A program made the position numbers and the translations under genes. Below are positions 12,117-23,751 of a stretch of DNA of 64,000 nucleotides, in pieces. Under the pieces are notes generated by a model. It was not told the origin of the DNA. It saw only the letters and a list, made by a program, of their open reading frames with translations, and did not search any database. Each line of letters starts with the position of its first letter. Positions within the stretch are counted from its first letter, which is position 1. The DNA is taken from contig NW_017804409.1 of NCBI RefSeq assembly GCF_001625305.1, positions 1,317,569 to 1,381,568 on the forward strand. Direction: 5' to 3'. The stretch is from Branchiostoma belcheri (lineage: Eukaryota > Chordata > Leptocardii > Amphioxiformes > Branchiostomatidae).

Positions 12117-13409
12117 TTCAGAAGCTGAAATGTTTTTTTTCCTTTTGCAAACCAGAAAAAAATGAAACAGGCAAACCAGTCTTCAACTAAATGAAGCAGG
12201 CAAATCTGTGAACCAAGAAATTTAACTGGTGTGACATATGTCACTAGTATTAAAAATATGTCACTAGCAGGGCCTGCATTAGTGTCCGCTATGAGAGATA
12301 GGACATACTGGAGTAACTATATCAAGTGTACCTCACCGGATTAGTATAAACTAATCCGGAGGCATGATGATGATGATGAAATTCTTATCATCCAACACAA
12401 ACTACATGTTTTGCATAGTCAGTACATGGAATTTTGATATCTCGATGTAATTTACCTATCGCAGTAAGTATAAAAATCACGAAAATCATTCAGATGTTAA
12501 AATCTTATGTTTGCCTATTTCACCACGAAAAAAACAGAAATTGGTGCACAAAACCTCTATTAATACAACCCAAAAGCCACATGTAGCTAGCACCAGATAC
12601 CATAGCAGAACAAAAGACAAGGAAAACCAGAAACGATAAAATAATCTCCAAGGAGATCTTTCGGTGGATACAAGACAGTATCAAATTGTATTGGCAGGTC
12701 ACACATAAAATATTCTTCACTCCTTCTGTCATTTATAAATTTGCCTACATTTTTTTGTGCTGTAGTTTTTATGCTTACCGCTGTATTTTTCAACTTCATG
12801 CCATACGTGTATCAAGAAAACGTGTGATTTTCGTGTAAGTTACTCCTCATTTGCATAAATGGCACCATGATGGCACCAAAGAAGATGGCATACTAGTACA
12901 TTTTGTCCAAAGAAGGTAACTTACCTCAAAAGTTTGTAAATCAACTACCATTATATACATCCTGTATCATTTAATGTCTAGTTTCAAGTGCTTTAAATTC
13001 ATCCAGATAAATAGAAAGTGTCTGTAAAAAGTTGATTTTAAATAAACACAAAACTGAATTGAGCACGGAAACCTAGCAGAAATCTAGGGGACACCTACAT
13101 GTATTTGAACATTTTTGTCGTGGTGGATTGTGCTTTGCGCGAGCTACCCGTTATTTTGGGGGCAGTACTCGGAAAATCTAACATTCTCTTGAAAGTCAGG
13201 AATAACAAATGAGCATAGACAAGACAACTACAGCAAGAAACAACAACACGTCTTTGTGACAAATTAAGGAGGATAAAAATCAAGTTGGTTTGGTGCGACG
13301 CGTACGGTACCGGTCCAGTTTCAAATTGGTCATTTGTGGTCGTTCGCCAAGAAAGATTAGTCTCTACCAGACTAACTACGCTGGTCATTTAAAGGTAGCC
13401 TGATGTCAG

Positions 13410-13530
13410 CCTTGTTTATAGCCGCGGACGACTCTGGTACACCTTTTTGCATGATAATGCCGGTGACTGTCACCGGCATTATCATGCAAAAAGGTGTACC
13501 AGAGTCGTCCACGGCTACCTTGTTTATAGC
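13410..13530. mobile_element. Long fold-back hairpin with flanking direct repeats
   Basis: The sequence 13421-13515 is a nearly perfect palindrome with arms of 47 nt and a single-base centre at 13468; I see one mismatch in the arms. It is flanked by the direct repeat ccttgtttatagc at 13410-13422 and 13518-13530, which looks like a target-site duplication. No ORF. Confidence 0.7.
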
Positions 13531-14438
13531 TTTTGAAAGCTAACAAGGCTGCCAGTCAGGCTAATATAAAGGAGAATATTTGCCAGGGGAGTTTGGCCGC
13601 CTTGTGGTTTGACTGGCCGCGCAGTCGGAGGGAAAGAAACTACCTCCCCGCGGCCGGACTCTCTTGGCCCATTTTACTCTCTATTTTGCCGAATTTTACG
13701 ATCCGTATTCCCGTAGAAAGGCCTGGTGGGGGCTAAAAAAAGATAGCAAAAACGCCCACTTGAAAAGTCGCCACTGCTAGCCAAGTTGCTTCTTGTAGCC
13801 ACCAAACATCTGCTTAGAGATTACATAGTCATAGACAGGGCACCAAGATAATAAAAAACAGAGGCACTAGAATATTTTGTTTTAAAGAAACTACAACGAA
13901 CTGTGTAGATTGAACTAGAGCCCGATACCTATTAGAATGAAACAAACTGTAAAACACGCCTTTCCTTAAATGGAAGGAAGAAAGAACTTTTATTATCTCA
14001 AACTATTTTCGCTTGCCCTCTATTCTTTCCAAATTTTCAGTCTTGTCGTAATTGGAATATGGACGTTTTACAAAACTTCAAAACTATTTTTTCAAAATGG
14101 CGGCATCCCTTTGTATTTTTTTGCTTCCACCATAGCCACGCAGCCACGTACCGTCTCTTCCTAAACAAACAGTCAAGCCCTCCAAGCCCCAAAAACCGTA
14201 CGTCCGTAAAATCTGGTACGGTGACCTTTTTCTGTGCACGTTACCGGCACCGCCTTGTTTCTGGTTGAGCCGCGCTAACACATTTGGGATCATTTGGCCT
14301 TACCTGCATTACGCACCAGACCCGATCCTTTTCTCTGGGTTCCCCGGAACAGCCCTGCTATATTCCCACAATCCCGCCCCTTTGTTTTAGAGGGTTTTTT
14401 AAGAGAAGGCATGCACAAGGTGAGGCAGAGTTTATATT

Positions 14439-14542
14439 AGCCTGGGTTCCAGACCCATAGCACACTGGACACAAATATCTCAGTGAGCCTGGCACACTGA
14501 GATATTTTGTGTCCAGTGTGCTTTGGGTCTGGCATCCAGGCT
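14439..14542. mobile_element. Fold-back element of the TAGCCTGG family
   Basis: The arms start agcctgggttccagaccc and end gggtctggcatccaggct, with a long near-perfect inner match around a short loop at about 14487-14495. The edges TAGCCTGG and CCAGGCTA recur in other hairpins of the window (see 21882-21961). Confidence 0.7.
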
Positions 14543-14901
14543 ACTTAGTACTTGTTTTTTGTTCGTACCTTGTGACGAAGGGGATTCCCCAACACGATCA
14601 CGTGGTGATCACGTGGGTCTATTTGTTGGATAGTCTCCAATTTTAAACCATATATGGTCACAAAATCGTCTGGTTCTGTCTGAAACTATTTTTGTCCCTG
14701 CAAAAACACCTGGCCGTAAGGTACGTTGTATGCAAGGCTACATAGGGGGTTTCCACGTATCAATATGGGACCCATATGCATGTGGAAATAAAGGAGAATG
14801 TGAACAACTTGATAATTTTTCTTAAAAATAAATCTTGAGATCAAAAATTGTCTTCAAAACTTACATTACAATAAACATTGGCTGAATCGTCATCACACAA
14901 T

Positions 14902-15235
14902 AGCTGCTGTAAGTGTCATGACTTACCATTGGACAACGGCCGGACCAGGACATGGTTCACCTTACCGGCAAAACATTACGTCAAAAAAAAACGATGGTTG
15001 CATGGCGCAACATCGAATCACAAGTAGCGTTACGTAAAGGTGAACTGTAGCTGCTGTAAGTGTCATGACTTACCATTGGACAACGGCCGGACCAGGACAT
15101 GGTTCACCTTACCGGCAAAACATTACGTCAAAAAAAAACGATGGTTGCATGGCGCAACATCGAATCACAAGTAGCGTTAAGTATTGGTGAACTGTAGCTG
15201 TAAGAGTCGTGACTTATCATTGGACAACGGCATGT
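14902..15235. repeat. 147-bp tandem repeat, two full copies and a partial third
   Basis: The unit starts agctgctgtaagtgtcatg at 14902 and again at 15049; a third partial copy starts at 15196. The first two are almost identical and include aaaacattacgtcaaaaaaa. Nothing suggests a gene. Confidence 0.75.
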
Positions 15236-15718
15236 CCAGGTCTCGAAGAAAGGAAGCGAGAGATTTGCTACTACATTTTCAACAGGCCAGGTGGGGACCA
15301 CGCAGGACGACGCTCCTTCTTCTTTCTGTTGAGACAACCACCTGCATCAGGTTGAAGTCCTCTTAAACTCTTAGAACAGCAGATAAAACGTACTGGTACT
15401 CAGGTTGGTCTGCAAAGTGAAATTTTGTGAGCTATTGCGGCTGAAAGGGTTGCTTCAGTAATGGTGTTTAACGCGGAAGCAAAAAAAGACAACCCTCCGG
15501 GGTGCCGCCATATTGAAAAATAGTTTTGAAGTTTTGTACAACGTCAATATTACAACCACCTGCATCAGGTTGAAGTAATATAAAACTCTTAGAGCAGCGC
15601 TAGCAGATAAAACTTACTGGTACTCATGTTGGTCTGAAAAGTGGAATTTTGTGAGCTCCTATCTAGTAATGGGAAGAAAAAATGACCATGTTTGTTTCCT
15701 ATATGCCTAGGATACGTA

Positions 15719-15769
15719 GGGGTAAGTCCCTGGGGTAAGTCCCTGGGGTAAGTCCCTGGGGTAAGTCCC
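15719..15769. repeat. 13-bp tandem repeat, about four copies
   Basis: The unit ggggtaagtccct is repeated about four times. Each copy contains a donor-like gtaagt, but no exon adjoins. Confidence 0.7.
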
Positions 15770-16224
15770 AATTCTGGGAAGTTAAAGCTCAGTCTTTTAT
15801 TTCATAGTGAATGGTGTTCCTTAATGTCTGAGGAAACTTGTTAATTGGCATTTTCACGTATCCTTTGTGCAGTTACTTTGTTTCAGTAACTGCGCGGATA
15901 TAGGAAAGAAAGACAACGTAGACAATGCACAGATATTGGAAAGAAAGACAATGGAATGCGGGCACACAATCAAGACAGGAAGTGGGGACACAGCTATTTC
16001 CCCATTACGTCGTTAGATAGGAAGGACCTCAACAATACCCAATGAAGGAAGGAGGTACTGAAATTTGACGTTTTTCTTCAGTTTCAGGTTTTGACCCTCT
16101 ATACCGAGTGCAAGTACAAAAAGTACCACTTCAGCGGTATACATAAAAGATAAGATTCATAGAGAAACAGACCTACTGTGAATACTATAGACTTGCACTA
16201 AGGATCTCGCGCCAGTGTAGACCA

Positions 16225-19200
16225 ATGGCTGTGGCTGGAAGCTTCAATATACCCGACAACATCATGTACAGCATGGAGATTATCAGACTGGGCTCGTTCG
16301 CCACATGGCCTGACCACGGGTATCGTACGATCAGTCCGAGGAAGTTGGCCAAGGCGGGGCTCTTCTATACCGGTGAACGAGACAAAGTGACGTGCTTCAG
16401 CTGTGGGGGAAGCCTTGAGGATTGGGGCGACTACTACGATGAACCCCTCAACAAACACTTTCAAGAATATCCCGAATGCGTATTTGCCCGACAGAAGATG
16501 GAAGAGGGAAAAGGAGCGGTTGGTGGGAGTGGAATGGATTGGGAGTCCCGTCAGGCGTCCGACAGGATAGAGACAGCCATGGGCAGGATGAAAACCCTGG
16601 GCTGCGATACCAGCTGCCCACGGGACCTGAACACCGAGGTTCACCGGCTACACACGTTCTACGACTGGCCCCGCGACGTCCCGGTCAACCCTGAGCATCT
16701 GGCAAGGCTGGGCTTCTTCTACCTGGGTACGGGGGACGCCGTGGAGTGTGCGTTCTGTGGAGGTGTTCTACACCGGTGGGAGGAAGTGGACGACCCTGCC
16801 GAGGAGCACGCCAATCACTACCCGCGCTGCCCCTTTGTCCGTGGCAACCCAACGTCAAACATGCCAACTGAGGGCGAACGGTACAACCTTGGACGAGAAC
16901 CACAGAAAAGGTTGGGAAATCCTTATAAATGATTATTAGAGTTAATGTAGAATCTGGAAAATGGCACGGACAGCACTGCACAATGCTCTGGACTTTTTAA
17001 AATGTGTTCTGTATCAAGGACAAGGACAGCACTGCACAATGCTTTGGACTTTTTAAAATGTGTTCTGTATCAAGGACAGCACTGCACAATGCTCTGGACT
17101 TTTTAAAATGTGTTCTGTATCAAGGACAGCACTGCACAATGCTCTGGACTTTTTAAAATGTGTTCTGTATCAAGGACAGCACTCCACAATGCTCTGGACT
17201 TTTTAAAATGTGTTCTGTATCAAGGGCAGCACTGCACATGCTTTGGACTTTTTAAAATGTGTTCTGTATCAAGGACAGTACTGCACAATGCTCTGGACTT
17301 TTTAAAATGTGTTCTGTATCAAGGACAGCACTGCACAATGCTCTGGACTTTTTAAAATGTGTTCTGTATCAAGGACAACACTGCTCAATGCTCTGGACTT
17401 TTTAAAATGTGTTCTGTATCAAGGACAGCACTGCACAATGCTCTGGACTTTTTAACATGTGTTCTGTACTAGTAGATATGTCCATACATCTACAACTGTC
17501 TTAAGAAGCGAGAAGTCAAAATTGTACATAGTAGTCGAACCAGTAGGTAGTAGTGCACTTAAGTATGCATAGTGAGATATCTTTGCTGTACCTTTGGCGT
17601 AAATTTAAGATAAAAATATTTATTGTTTGTTTATAAATAGTCGCGTAAAGTGCCTTTCCCAAGGGCACAAGATCGGTGGCGTGTCAGGACTCGAACCCGG
17701 GACATGTCTTTGTTGATAGGCAAATAACAAATAATGCTGTTTTTTTTTTCAAGTTCACTACCGATTCAGGTAGCATCACCACACCCAGCGACGTACACAT
17801 ATGGTCCAAAGCACCCGGAACTGGCTTCGCAAGAGTTGCGACTGACTACGTTCTTCAGTTGGCCGTCACGGTATACAAGTTCGCCAACGAGACTCGCTGA
17901 AGCAGGCTTCTACTACACAAGTAGGATTTCTTTACACAATGTTTAACCATTTCTTATAACCATTTCTACTGGTGTAGAAGGGCTAGCTGTAGGGCATCAT
18001 AGTCTCCCGCATGACTTCAAAGAACAGGGACATGTGGGTATCCTTCCCCATACCGTCCCCATTCAGGTACATTCTAGCACACATCTTATAACCATTTCTA
18101 CCGGTGAGTTTGTTTAAAAAACACACCTTGTATGATGGTAGTGGTATGCCTCACCAGTGGGTTCGTCAGTTGAACGCCACCCGTCATGGGGAATTTCGGC
18201 CCTTAGTTCAATATTCCCTCGGGGTGGGGGGCCAGCAGTGCAAAAAAAAAAAGCACCACCACCCACTGGTGAGCTGTCGCCATCAGTCCTGACGATTGAC
18301 TTTTAAAACATTGTTCCATTACTGGTGCAGCGTTCGAAGTTCGAAGCGGAGTCAGAGTTCGAAACACCTGACGGCTGGTGACTGTCATAGGTGAATGCTA
18401 ACGGTCGCTTCGCTTCCGCCTTTCCTCAAGTAGGTACTTGTTCCAGATCCATGCGGATCCTGCCTCCGCTGCTTCTGCTGCTGCTCTTGTAAAAGGGCTA
18501 GCTGTAGGGCATCATAGTCTCCCCGCATGACTACAACGAACAACAGGGACATATGGGTACCCTTCCCCATACCGTCCCCATTCAGATACACCCTGGCACA
18601 CATCTTATAACCATTTCTACCGGTGTAAAAGGGCTGGCTGTAGGGCATCATAGTCTCCCCGCATGACTACAACGAACAACAGGGACATATGGGTACCGCC
18701 TTCCCCATACCGTCCCCATTCAGATACACCCTGGCACACATCTTATAACCATTTCTACCGGTGTAAAAGGGCTGGCTGTAGGGCATCATAGTCTCCCGCA
18801 TGACTACAAAGAACAGGGACATGTGGGTAACCTTTCGGGAATTCCCCATACCATCCCCATTCAGGTACACTCTAGAACACATCTTATACCCAAACTGAGA
18901 TGTGTAGAAGGGCTGGCTGTAGGGCATCATTGTCTCATAGTTTCAGCGTGGAAAGCTTACTACAAAAATCAAAGAACCCCGGCATATTATAGAAGAAGCT
19001 AAATTCATCTTCAACTGCCTAGTAATATACGTTTCCTAATTGGCACACTGTTCAATGGTCGTTGCCATATATTGTACCATGTACACTTGTATGCAATGGT
19101 GTCCTTTTTGTCAGATATTGACGACGGAGTCAAGTGCTTCTGGTGTGACGGCGTCCTGAAGGATTGGCGACCCGGAGAGGACCCGTGGACCGAGCACGCG

Positions 19201-21294
19201 CGATGGTACGCGGAGAAATGCGGCTTCGTCCTGCGTGAGCGAGGGATCGACTATGTCATGGGAACGAAGAAGAAATGTTCGCCTGAACTGGTAAGATCTT
19301 TTGAAGACATTTTCTGTTTTAGATTTCCTTCCCTAAATGAAATATGGAGGTATTGTTTTTGGCGCGCGCGTGTGTGTCTGTCTGTGTGTTTGTGTTTCCG
19401 CACATTTATAGTCAACATAACTTCATAACGCCTTTATGGATTGTGATATTTTTCTGTATTGGAATACGGCATTACTATTAAAAGCCGAACCACTGTATTA
19501 GAGTAGTTTTAGAATTGTTTGTTCTGCAAACATGTATACCCTTTCATCTCTTCACCTGTACTTAGCCAGATGAATGTATACTAAAGGTTATTTAATTATA
19601 TACTATTGAATACCGTCTTCATCACAAAAAGTAGCGTTTCCGACAAGTACAGCACCTGCGTCGTCTGCACAGAAAAAAGCTGCGTCATCTCCACAGAAAA
19701 AAATATGCGTCAGCTTCACAGAAATAACGCTGCGTCGTCTACACAGAAAAAGCTGCCTCGTCTGTGCATGTACAGAAAAAAAACCTGCGTCGTTTGCGCA
19801 GCGCAGAAAAAAACTGCGTCGTCTGCACAGAAAAAAGCTGCGTCGTCTGCACAGAAATAATGCTGCGTCGTCTACACAGAAAAAAGCTGCGTCGTCTACA
19901 CAGAAATAATGCTGCGTCATCTGTGCATGTACAGAAAATGCGCAGAAAAATCTGCGTCGTCTACACAGAAATAATGCTGCGTCATCTCCACAGAAAAAAA
20001 TATGCGTCAGCTTCACAGAAATAACGCTGCGTCGTCTACACAGAAAAAGCTGCCTCGTCTGTGCATGTACAGAAAAAAAACCTGCGTCGTTTGCGCAGCG
20101 CAGAAAAAAACTGCGTCGTCTGCACAGAAAAAAGCTGCGTCGTCTGCACAGAAATAATGCTGCGTCGTCTGCACAGAAAAAAATGCTGCGTCGTCTGCGC
20201 AGACGAAAACTGCGTCGTCTGCACAGAATAAAGCTGTGTCGTCTAACTCTAAGGTGCATATGTACCCAGTATTTCGATCCGTGCGACAATTATTAGGGAC
20301 CACGTTTCCTCAGGCTAAAATCTACGACGGCTGATTTTTACAATACAGGTTGGAGACGCTCATCAGCCAGAAGACGATGAGACCTCGCCCAAACATTTCC
20401 GAGGAAGAGCATTCGGCAAGAGGAGCCAATATAGGGGAGACGAAAGAAGACCAACATCTGACTCCGAAGGAAGAAACAATGATGATGACGAAGGTTCGAA
20501 ACTAGGAAGATTAGGTTTTTCTTGTTGCATATCAATCATCAAGAACAAATCTATTTGAAATGCACTGTTTAAGCCAGTGTCACACATTCACGACCTTCCC
20601 CCGAATGTGTTCCCGGCTGACGTTCCGGTGCACTCTGACCAGATTTAAGCCATACCTATCTTCCTATGAGAATCGAAACGAATTTGAGTTAAATTAGATT
20701 AAAATTTGACCACCGAATACGCTCTGAACACTGCTGAGTTACTCCCGAATGGCTGCCTGGTGTTTTGCTGACTTACAGCCGAACACCAGCCGACCATGTC
20801 CGAAACTCCCGACCAACTCCCGAATGTTTTAAACATTTTGAAAAATTCAGCTGGAGCAGTCGAATAGTATGTGACCTCGCTGAACACCATGCGACTTTGT
20901 GCCGACCTACTTCTAACCATGGTTTGGGGAGTTTGACTAGTGTTCAGGAGGCCAAATTCGTGAATGTGTGAACGGGGCTTAAGCTTAAACGTATATGAGT
21001 ACGTTGCCGTAACGTACCATAGCACAAACGTATGGCTGAGAATGCATTTTATCTTTTTTTTTCTCAGTGGAAGATATGCAGTGCTCCATGGAGGCGCTCC
21101 AGACCAAACTGCAGCGTCTGACAGAAGAACGCCAGTGCAAAGTGTGCAGGCTCAGCGACGCCTGTACGGTGTTCCTCCCCTGTGGGCACATGTGCTGCTG
21201 TGAGGGCTGTGCCAGCGTGCTGCAGCGCCGACGCGGCAAGTGTCCGTACTGCAAGGAGCGTTTCTCCCGGGTCAAACGAGCTTCCCTGGTGTAG
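16225..21294 (+). CDS. BIRC-like: IAP gene 2: three-BIR, RING E3 ubiquitin ligase without UBA
   Basis: Five exons: 16225-16910, 17754-17920, 19115-19290, 20349-20493 and 21068-21294. GT-AG borders and phases agree, giving 1401 nt (466 residues). The start ATG sits in accaATGG, a good context. BIR1 (about residues 22-90) has VTCFSCGG and an unusually acidic loop (DWGDYYDEP) before H-x6-C. BIR2 (about 136-208) has VECAFCGG. BIR3 is split between exons 2 and 3 (RLTTFFSWP, then VKCFWCDG and EHARW). Exon 4 codes a charged linker (VGDAHQPEDDETSPK onward) where the sister genes have UBA. Exon 5 codes a C3HC4 RING (CKVC, CGHMCC, CPYC) ending SLV. Expected role: caspase-binding E3 ligase, but without the polyubiquitin-binding module. 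The open frame continues 22 nt past the exon 1 donor to a TGA, so intron retention would give a short two-BIR protein. Confidence 0.85.
16965..17470. repeat. 50-bp tandem repeat array in IAP gene 2 intron 1
   Basis: About ten copies of a 50-bp unit reading ctggactttttaaaatgtgt then tctgtatcaaggacagcact and gcacaatgct. Copies differ by few bases. The small frames through it (repeating SVSRTALHNALDF) exist because 50 bp shifts frame each copy; they are not genes. Confidence 0.9.
17639..17712 (-). repeat. tRNA-derived SINE fragment
   Basis: Read on the minus strand this begins with a tRNA B-box, cccgggttcgagtcctgaca, followed by a body ending in gcactttacgcgac. The head matches the tRNA-like stretch at 61518-61590, and the body matches part of 594-861. 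It sits 40 bp before exon 2 of IAP gene 2. Confidence 0.6.
17963..18935 (-). pseudogene. Tandem array of broken TRAF-domain (TRAF-C/MATH) fragments
   Basis: On the minus strand, four head-to-tail copies of a segment of about 137-145 bp each code for part of the TRAF-C domain: GRNGYKMCARVYLNGDGMGK, then THMSLFFVVM and an end resembling the YDALLPWPF segment of TRAF2/3-type proteins. Copies start at about 17963, 18489, 18625 and 18763. They carry stops (a TAG after MMPYS in the 17963 copy), frameshifts (GDYDAL versus ETMMPY after MR) and a short insertion in the 18763 copy. The array lies antisense in intron 2 of IAP gene 2. TRAF2 is the known partner of vertebrate cIAPs, so the location is curious, but these are exon relics, not a gene. 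Confidence 0.75.
18130..18488. other. Intron 2 spacer between TRAF fragments
   Basis: Non-coding spacer between the first and second TRAF fragments. A motif with caccagtgggt at 18153 recurs inverted as cacccactggtgagc at 18263, giving a weak inverted repeat. No exon or RNA gene is seen. Confidence 0.4.
19628..20245. repeat. 21-24-bp tandem array with higher-order repeat, IAP gene 2 intron 3
   Basis: About 27 degenerate copies of a unit like ctgcgtcgtctgcacagaaa. A block of about 190 bp starting at 19681 is repeated at 19978 (spacing 297 bp), so the array has a second, longer period. It lies between the BIR3 exon and the linker exon. The minus-strand frame reading LCRRRSFF over and over is an effect of the repeat. 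Confidence 0.85.
20569..20982. mobile_element. MITE with AAGCCCCTGTCACACATT ends, copy 1
   Basis: The left end ttaagccagtgtcacacatt and the right end aatgtgtgaacggggcttaa form inverted repeats, with cacga/tcgtg just inside. The copy at 51721-52160 has the same ends. Both have ccgaatgtt and ccgaac motifs inside and no transposase. It lies in the last intron of IAP gene 2; a TTAA-type target is possible. Confidence 0.7.
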
Positions 21295-21449
21295 ATTTGC
21301 ACGACCTTGTTCCTTTAAAACCTCCATGTTTTAATAATCTTCAAGCAGGTATGGAGGTAACAACGTTATGGTAACAACGGATTCCCCTACCAGTTTAGGG
21401 AGTTTGCGATTTTTATGTATTAAAGTACTACATGTACTACCGTGCATAC

Positions 21450-21598
21450 TCTGTATGTTTGGTCAAATATTCAACCATCATGACCACGTAGATTTCATAA
21501 TGAAGGCAAATTTTTCTTGCCAAACTTTTTATTCGCACGCTCGCATCAGTTTTGGGGTTCTCAGAGGATGTAATCCATATAATCAAATCAACATGGCC
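21450..21598. mobile_element. Truncated MITE of the GGATGACATCC family
   Basis: Reads as the reverse complement of the left part of the element at 63127-63484: ttcgcacgctcgcatcagtt, then ggttctcagaggatgtaatcc and aatcaaatcaacatggcc. The other end is missing. Confidence 0.6.
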
Positions 21599-21875
21599 TT
21601 ATAGAACATTAGCGACACTGCTGCCCTATCGTGTTTAGACAGAATAGAAAATGCTTTTACCTTTGACTTTATATACTTGACTTTACGTTTTTGTTTACTG
21701 CATTCTGTAACATCACTGCAACGGTGGGCTCTATATATATATGGTACTGGACCTCTATCTGACAATGATGACTTAACGCTTGTTTTCTGTGGTACGGCCA
21801 TTGTTAGAATATTCCTGTGTGGCATCCTGGCAAAACTATTGTATATTCAAAGTACATATGGAAGCCGTACAAAAG

Positions 21876-21966
21876 TAGCATGGGTACCATCCCCAGTAGT
21901 ATATTCGCAAACTCTATAACCAGTTATAGAGTTTGCGAATATACTACTGGGGATGGTACCCAGGCT
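21876..21966. mobile_element. Fold-back element of the TAGCCTGG family
   Basis: The sequence 21882-21961 is a hairpin with 39-nt perfect arms (gggtaccatccccagtag...ctactggggatggtaccc) and a two-base centre. Its edges read tagcatggg and cccaggcta. The flanks repeat gtacaaaag, a possible target-site duplication. Confidence 0.75.
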
Positions 21967-22106
21967 AGTACAAAAGAGGCTGTGTAGAATGAATTCTAGT
22001 AAGAAACTATGTTAGCTATGACAGCATAGCTGTGTTGACAGCATAACTATGTTAGTATTAGAGCAGCTGTCACTTACATGTACTCCCCTGACCGTGTACC
22101 TGAGAC

Positions 22107-22136
22107 CATGGAGGTAGAATCTTTTTCTACCTCCAT
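22107..22136. repeat. Small hairpin
   Basis: The arms catggaggtagaa and ttctacctccatg surround a short T-rich loop. The arms resemble the TACCTCCATG ends of the larger elements at 40552 and 63486. Confidence 0.5.
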
Positions 22137-22560
22137 GCTGAGACGCTGTAATACGGTTATAACGTCTGTGCGAACTCTGCACTGTCTATATCTAAATCCC
22201 TCACCTTCTCTAGTTGGCTGCCCCCGACGATTACATGGCAGAGAAGTAAGAACAAAGGCCAACGTCACGCAGTTATGCTACACCACGTCCAGATTTAAGA
22301 ACAGTATATTGTGTTAAAGTGCAGAGTTATTGCTACACAGTTCAACAGCCGATACAAGAGGAAGTCGAGTTATTGAATGTATTGAACTCGTATAATGCAT
22401 TTGAAAAGGGAGTTAAAAGTGCTCTGTCTCATTCCCCAAACCCAGGCAGGTAAACCTGTAATGGTGTATGTGTGTAGACATTGCAAATAAACCAGTCATC
22501 ATCATCATCGGCAGTTCGCCTGTCTGTCGTCTTCACATTCACAGTATAGACAAAATAAGT

Positions 22561-22700
22561 GATGAAACATAATGAATGAATGAAAGACCTTTATTGTACA
22601 TTTGTGCTCTAACAAGCTAAGTACAGGTCATGGATAGACAAGGAAAAGGATACAGCAATTACACTTAAACTATACATACTAATGTGGTCTACTATGTACA
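22561..22700. repeat. Possible retroelement 3' end
   Basis: The sequence starts with aatgaatgaatgaaagacct, has a tttattgtacattt run and continues without an ORF. The short aatg microsatellite at the edge is typical of the 3' end of some non-LTR elements in antisense. Identification is by appearance only. Confidence 0.3.
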
Positions 22701-23751
22701 TGTTCGACTTCTTCTCGCTTCTTGACGCAGTTATAGATGTACGAGCATATAGAACTAATAATACATGATTTGTCAGGTTTCATAAGAAATCTGAATGTTT
22801 CTACTTCATTTAAATGTACCTGTCAGGTATGTGGGACTTTCCCCGGGGAATACCCTTTGTAATCATGCCCGGGACCACGACTCAAGCAGCCATCGATTTC
22901 TTCACTACTGCCGATGCTTTCACCTGTTAACTTCTAGTTGCCAGGTAGGTCGATCAAAACATTTCCCCATCAGTCATAGGTGAAGGGACTGTAAGCAACT
23001 CAAAGGTGTGCACAATAAGGGGGCAAAAGGCACCGCATTACAGAAAGGTTTTGAACTGTTGTTGTTGGGTATCGACATGCTCGAGGTCATAATTTTTGGG
23101 TTGTATTTTGTTGCTCGCTGGTCTTCGCGAAGCTTCCAATTCATTTCAGTTGTTCATATTCGTAAAACTGTTCAATATTTTATATTCGAATTAGAGTGAA
23201 TCTCTACTTAACAAAGAGACAGCATCCATAGCAAATGTTTAATCAGGGAACTCAGCAAATAAAGCATGTAGGAAGACCCGAGTCACAAAATGGCGTCCAT
23301 TGATTTAATGAACAGTACTACGAAACTTCAAATTTACTGATTCAGGTACAAAATCTATGGATCTAATATAAAATGAACTTTTTAACTATCATGATGTATA
23401 TATTTTTACAGAAATATTTAACTAGTCTGATCAAGATCACAATATTTCTCTACGTTATGTTCTACTAATTATAAGTGGGTGGATTTTTCATACACCATTC
23501 TTAACAATACATGATAGACAGGAAAAAAGATTATTACCTGAGCACACAGTGTTGTGTTTACGAAAAAGCACGATACACGTTCAATATAGGTCACATTAAA
23601 CGTCCTTTTAAATATGTAACAATATGTAATGAATATGTAACATTTGCACTACAAATTAAAAAAATCTTCGTCGTGTGATTGTAATTTTATTCCACTTTCA
23701 ACGTTTGTATCATTATCTCACATTTATTACATTTTTGATTGGCACTAAAAC

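Larger units (their letters stand above)
8487..16224. other. 7.7-kb gene-free interval between IAP genes 1 and 2
   Basis: The two IAP genes are transcribed away from each other, so this interval holds both 5' regions. I see no convincing exon. It is mostly recognisable repeats, listed separately (8875-9279, 10600-10852, 10931-11852, 12052-12116, 13410-13530, 14439-14542, 14902-15235, 15719-15769). The stretch 9680-10050 contains partly self-complementary ends (gagctatagtc and gaccatagctct) and may be another degenerate element. Confidence 0.5.

Noticed and set aside
14902..17470. CRISPR array
   Set aside because: The tandem arrays here and elsewhere are direct repeats without unique spacers, in a eukaryotic genome.
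19603..20303. 228-codon minus-strand ORF rich in LCRRRS repeats and its plus-strand partners
   Set aside because: It only follows the 21-24-bp intronic array between two confirmed exons of IAP gene 2.
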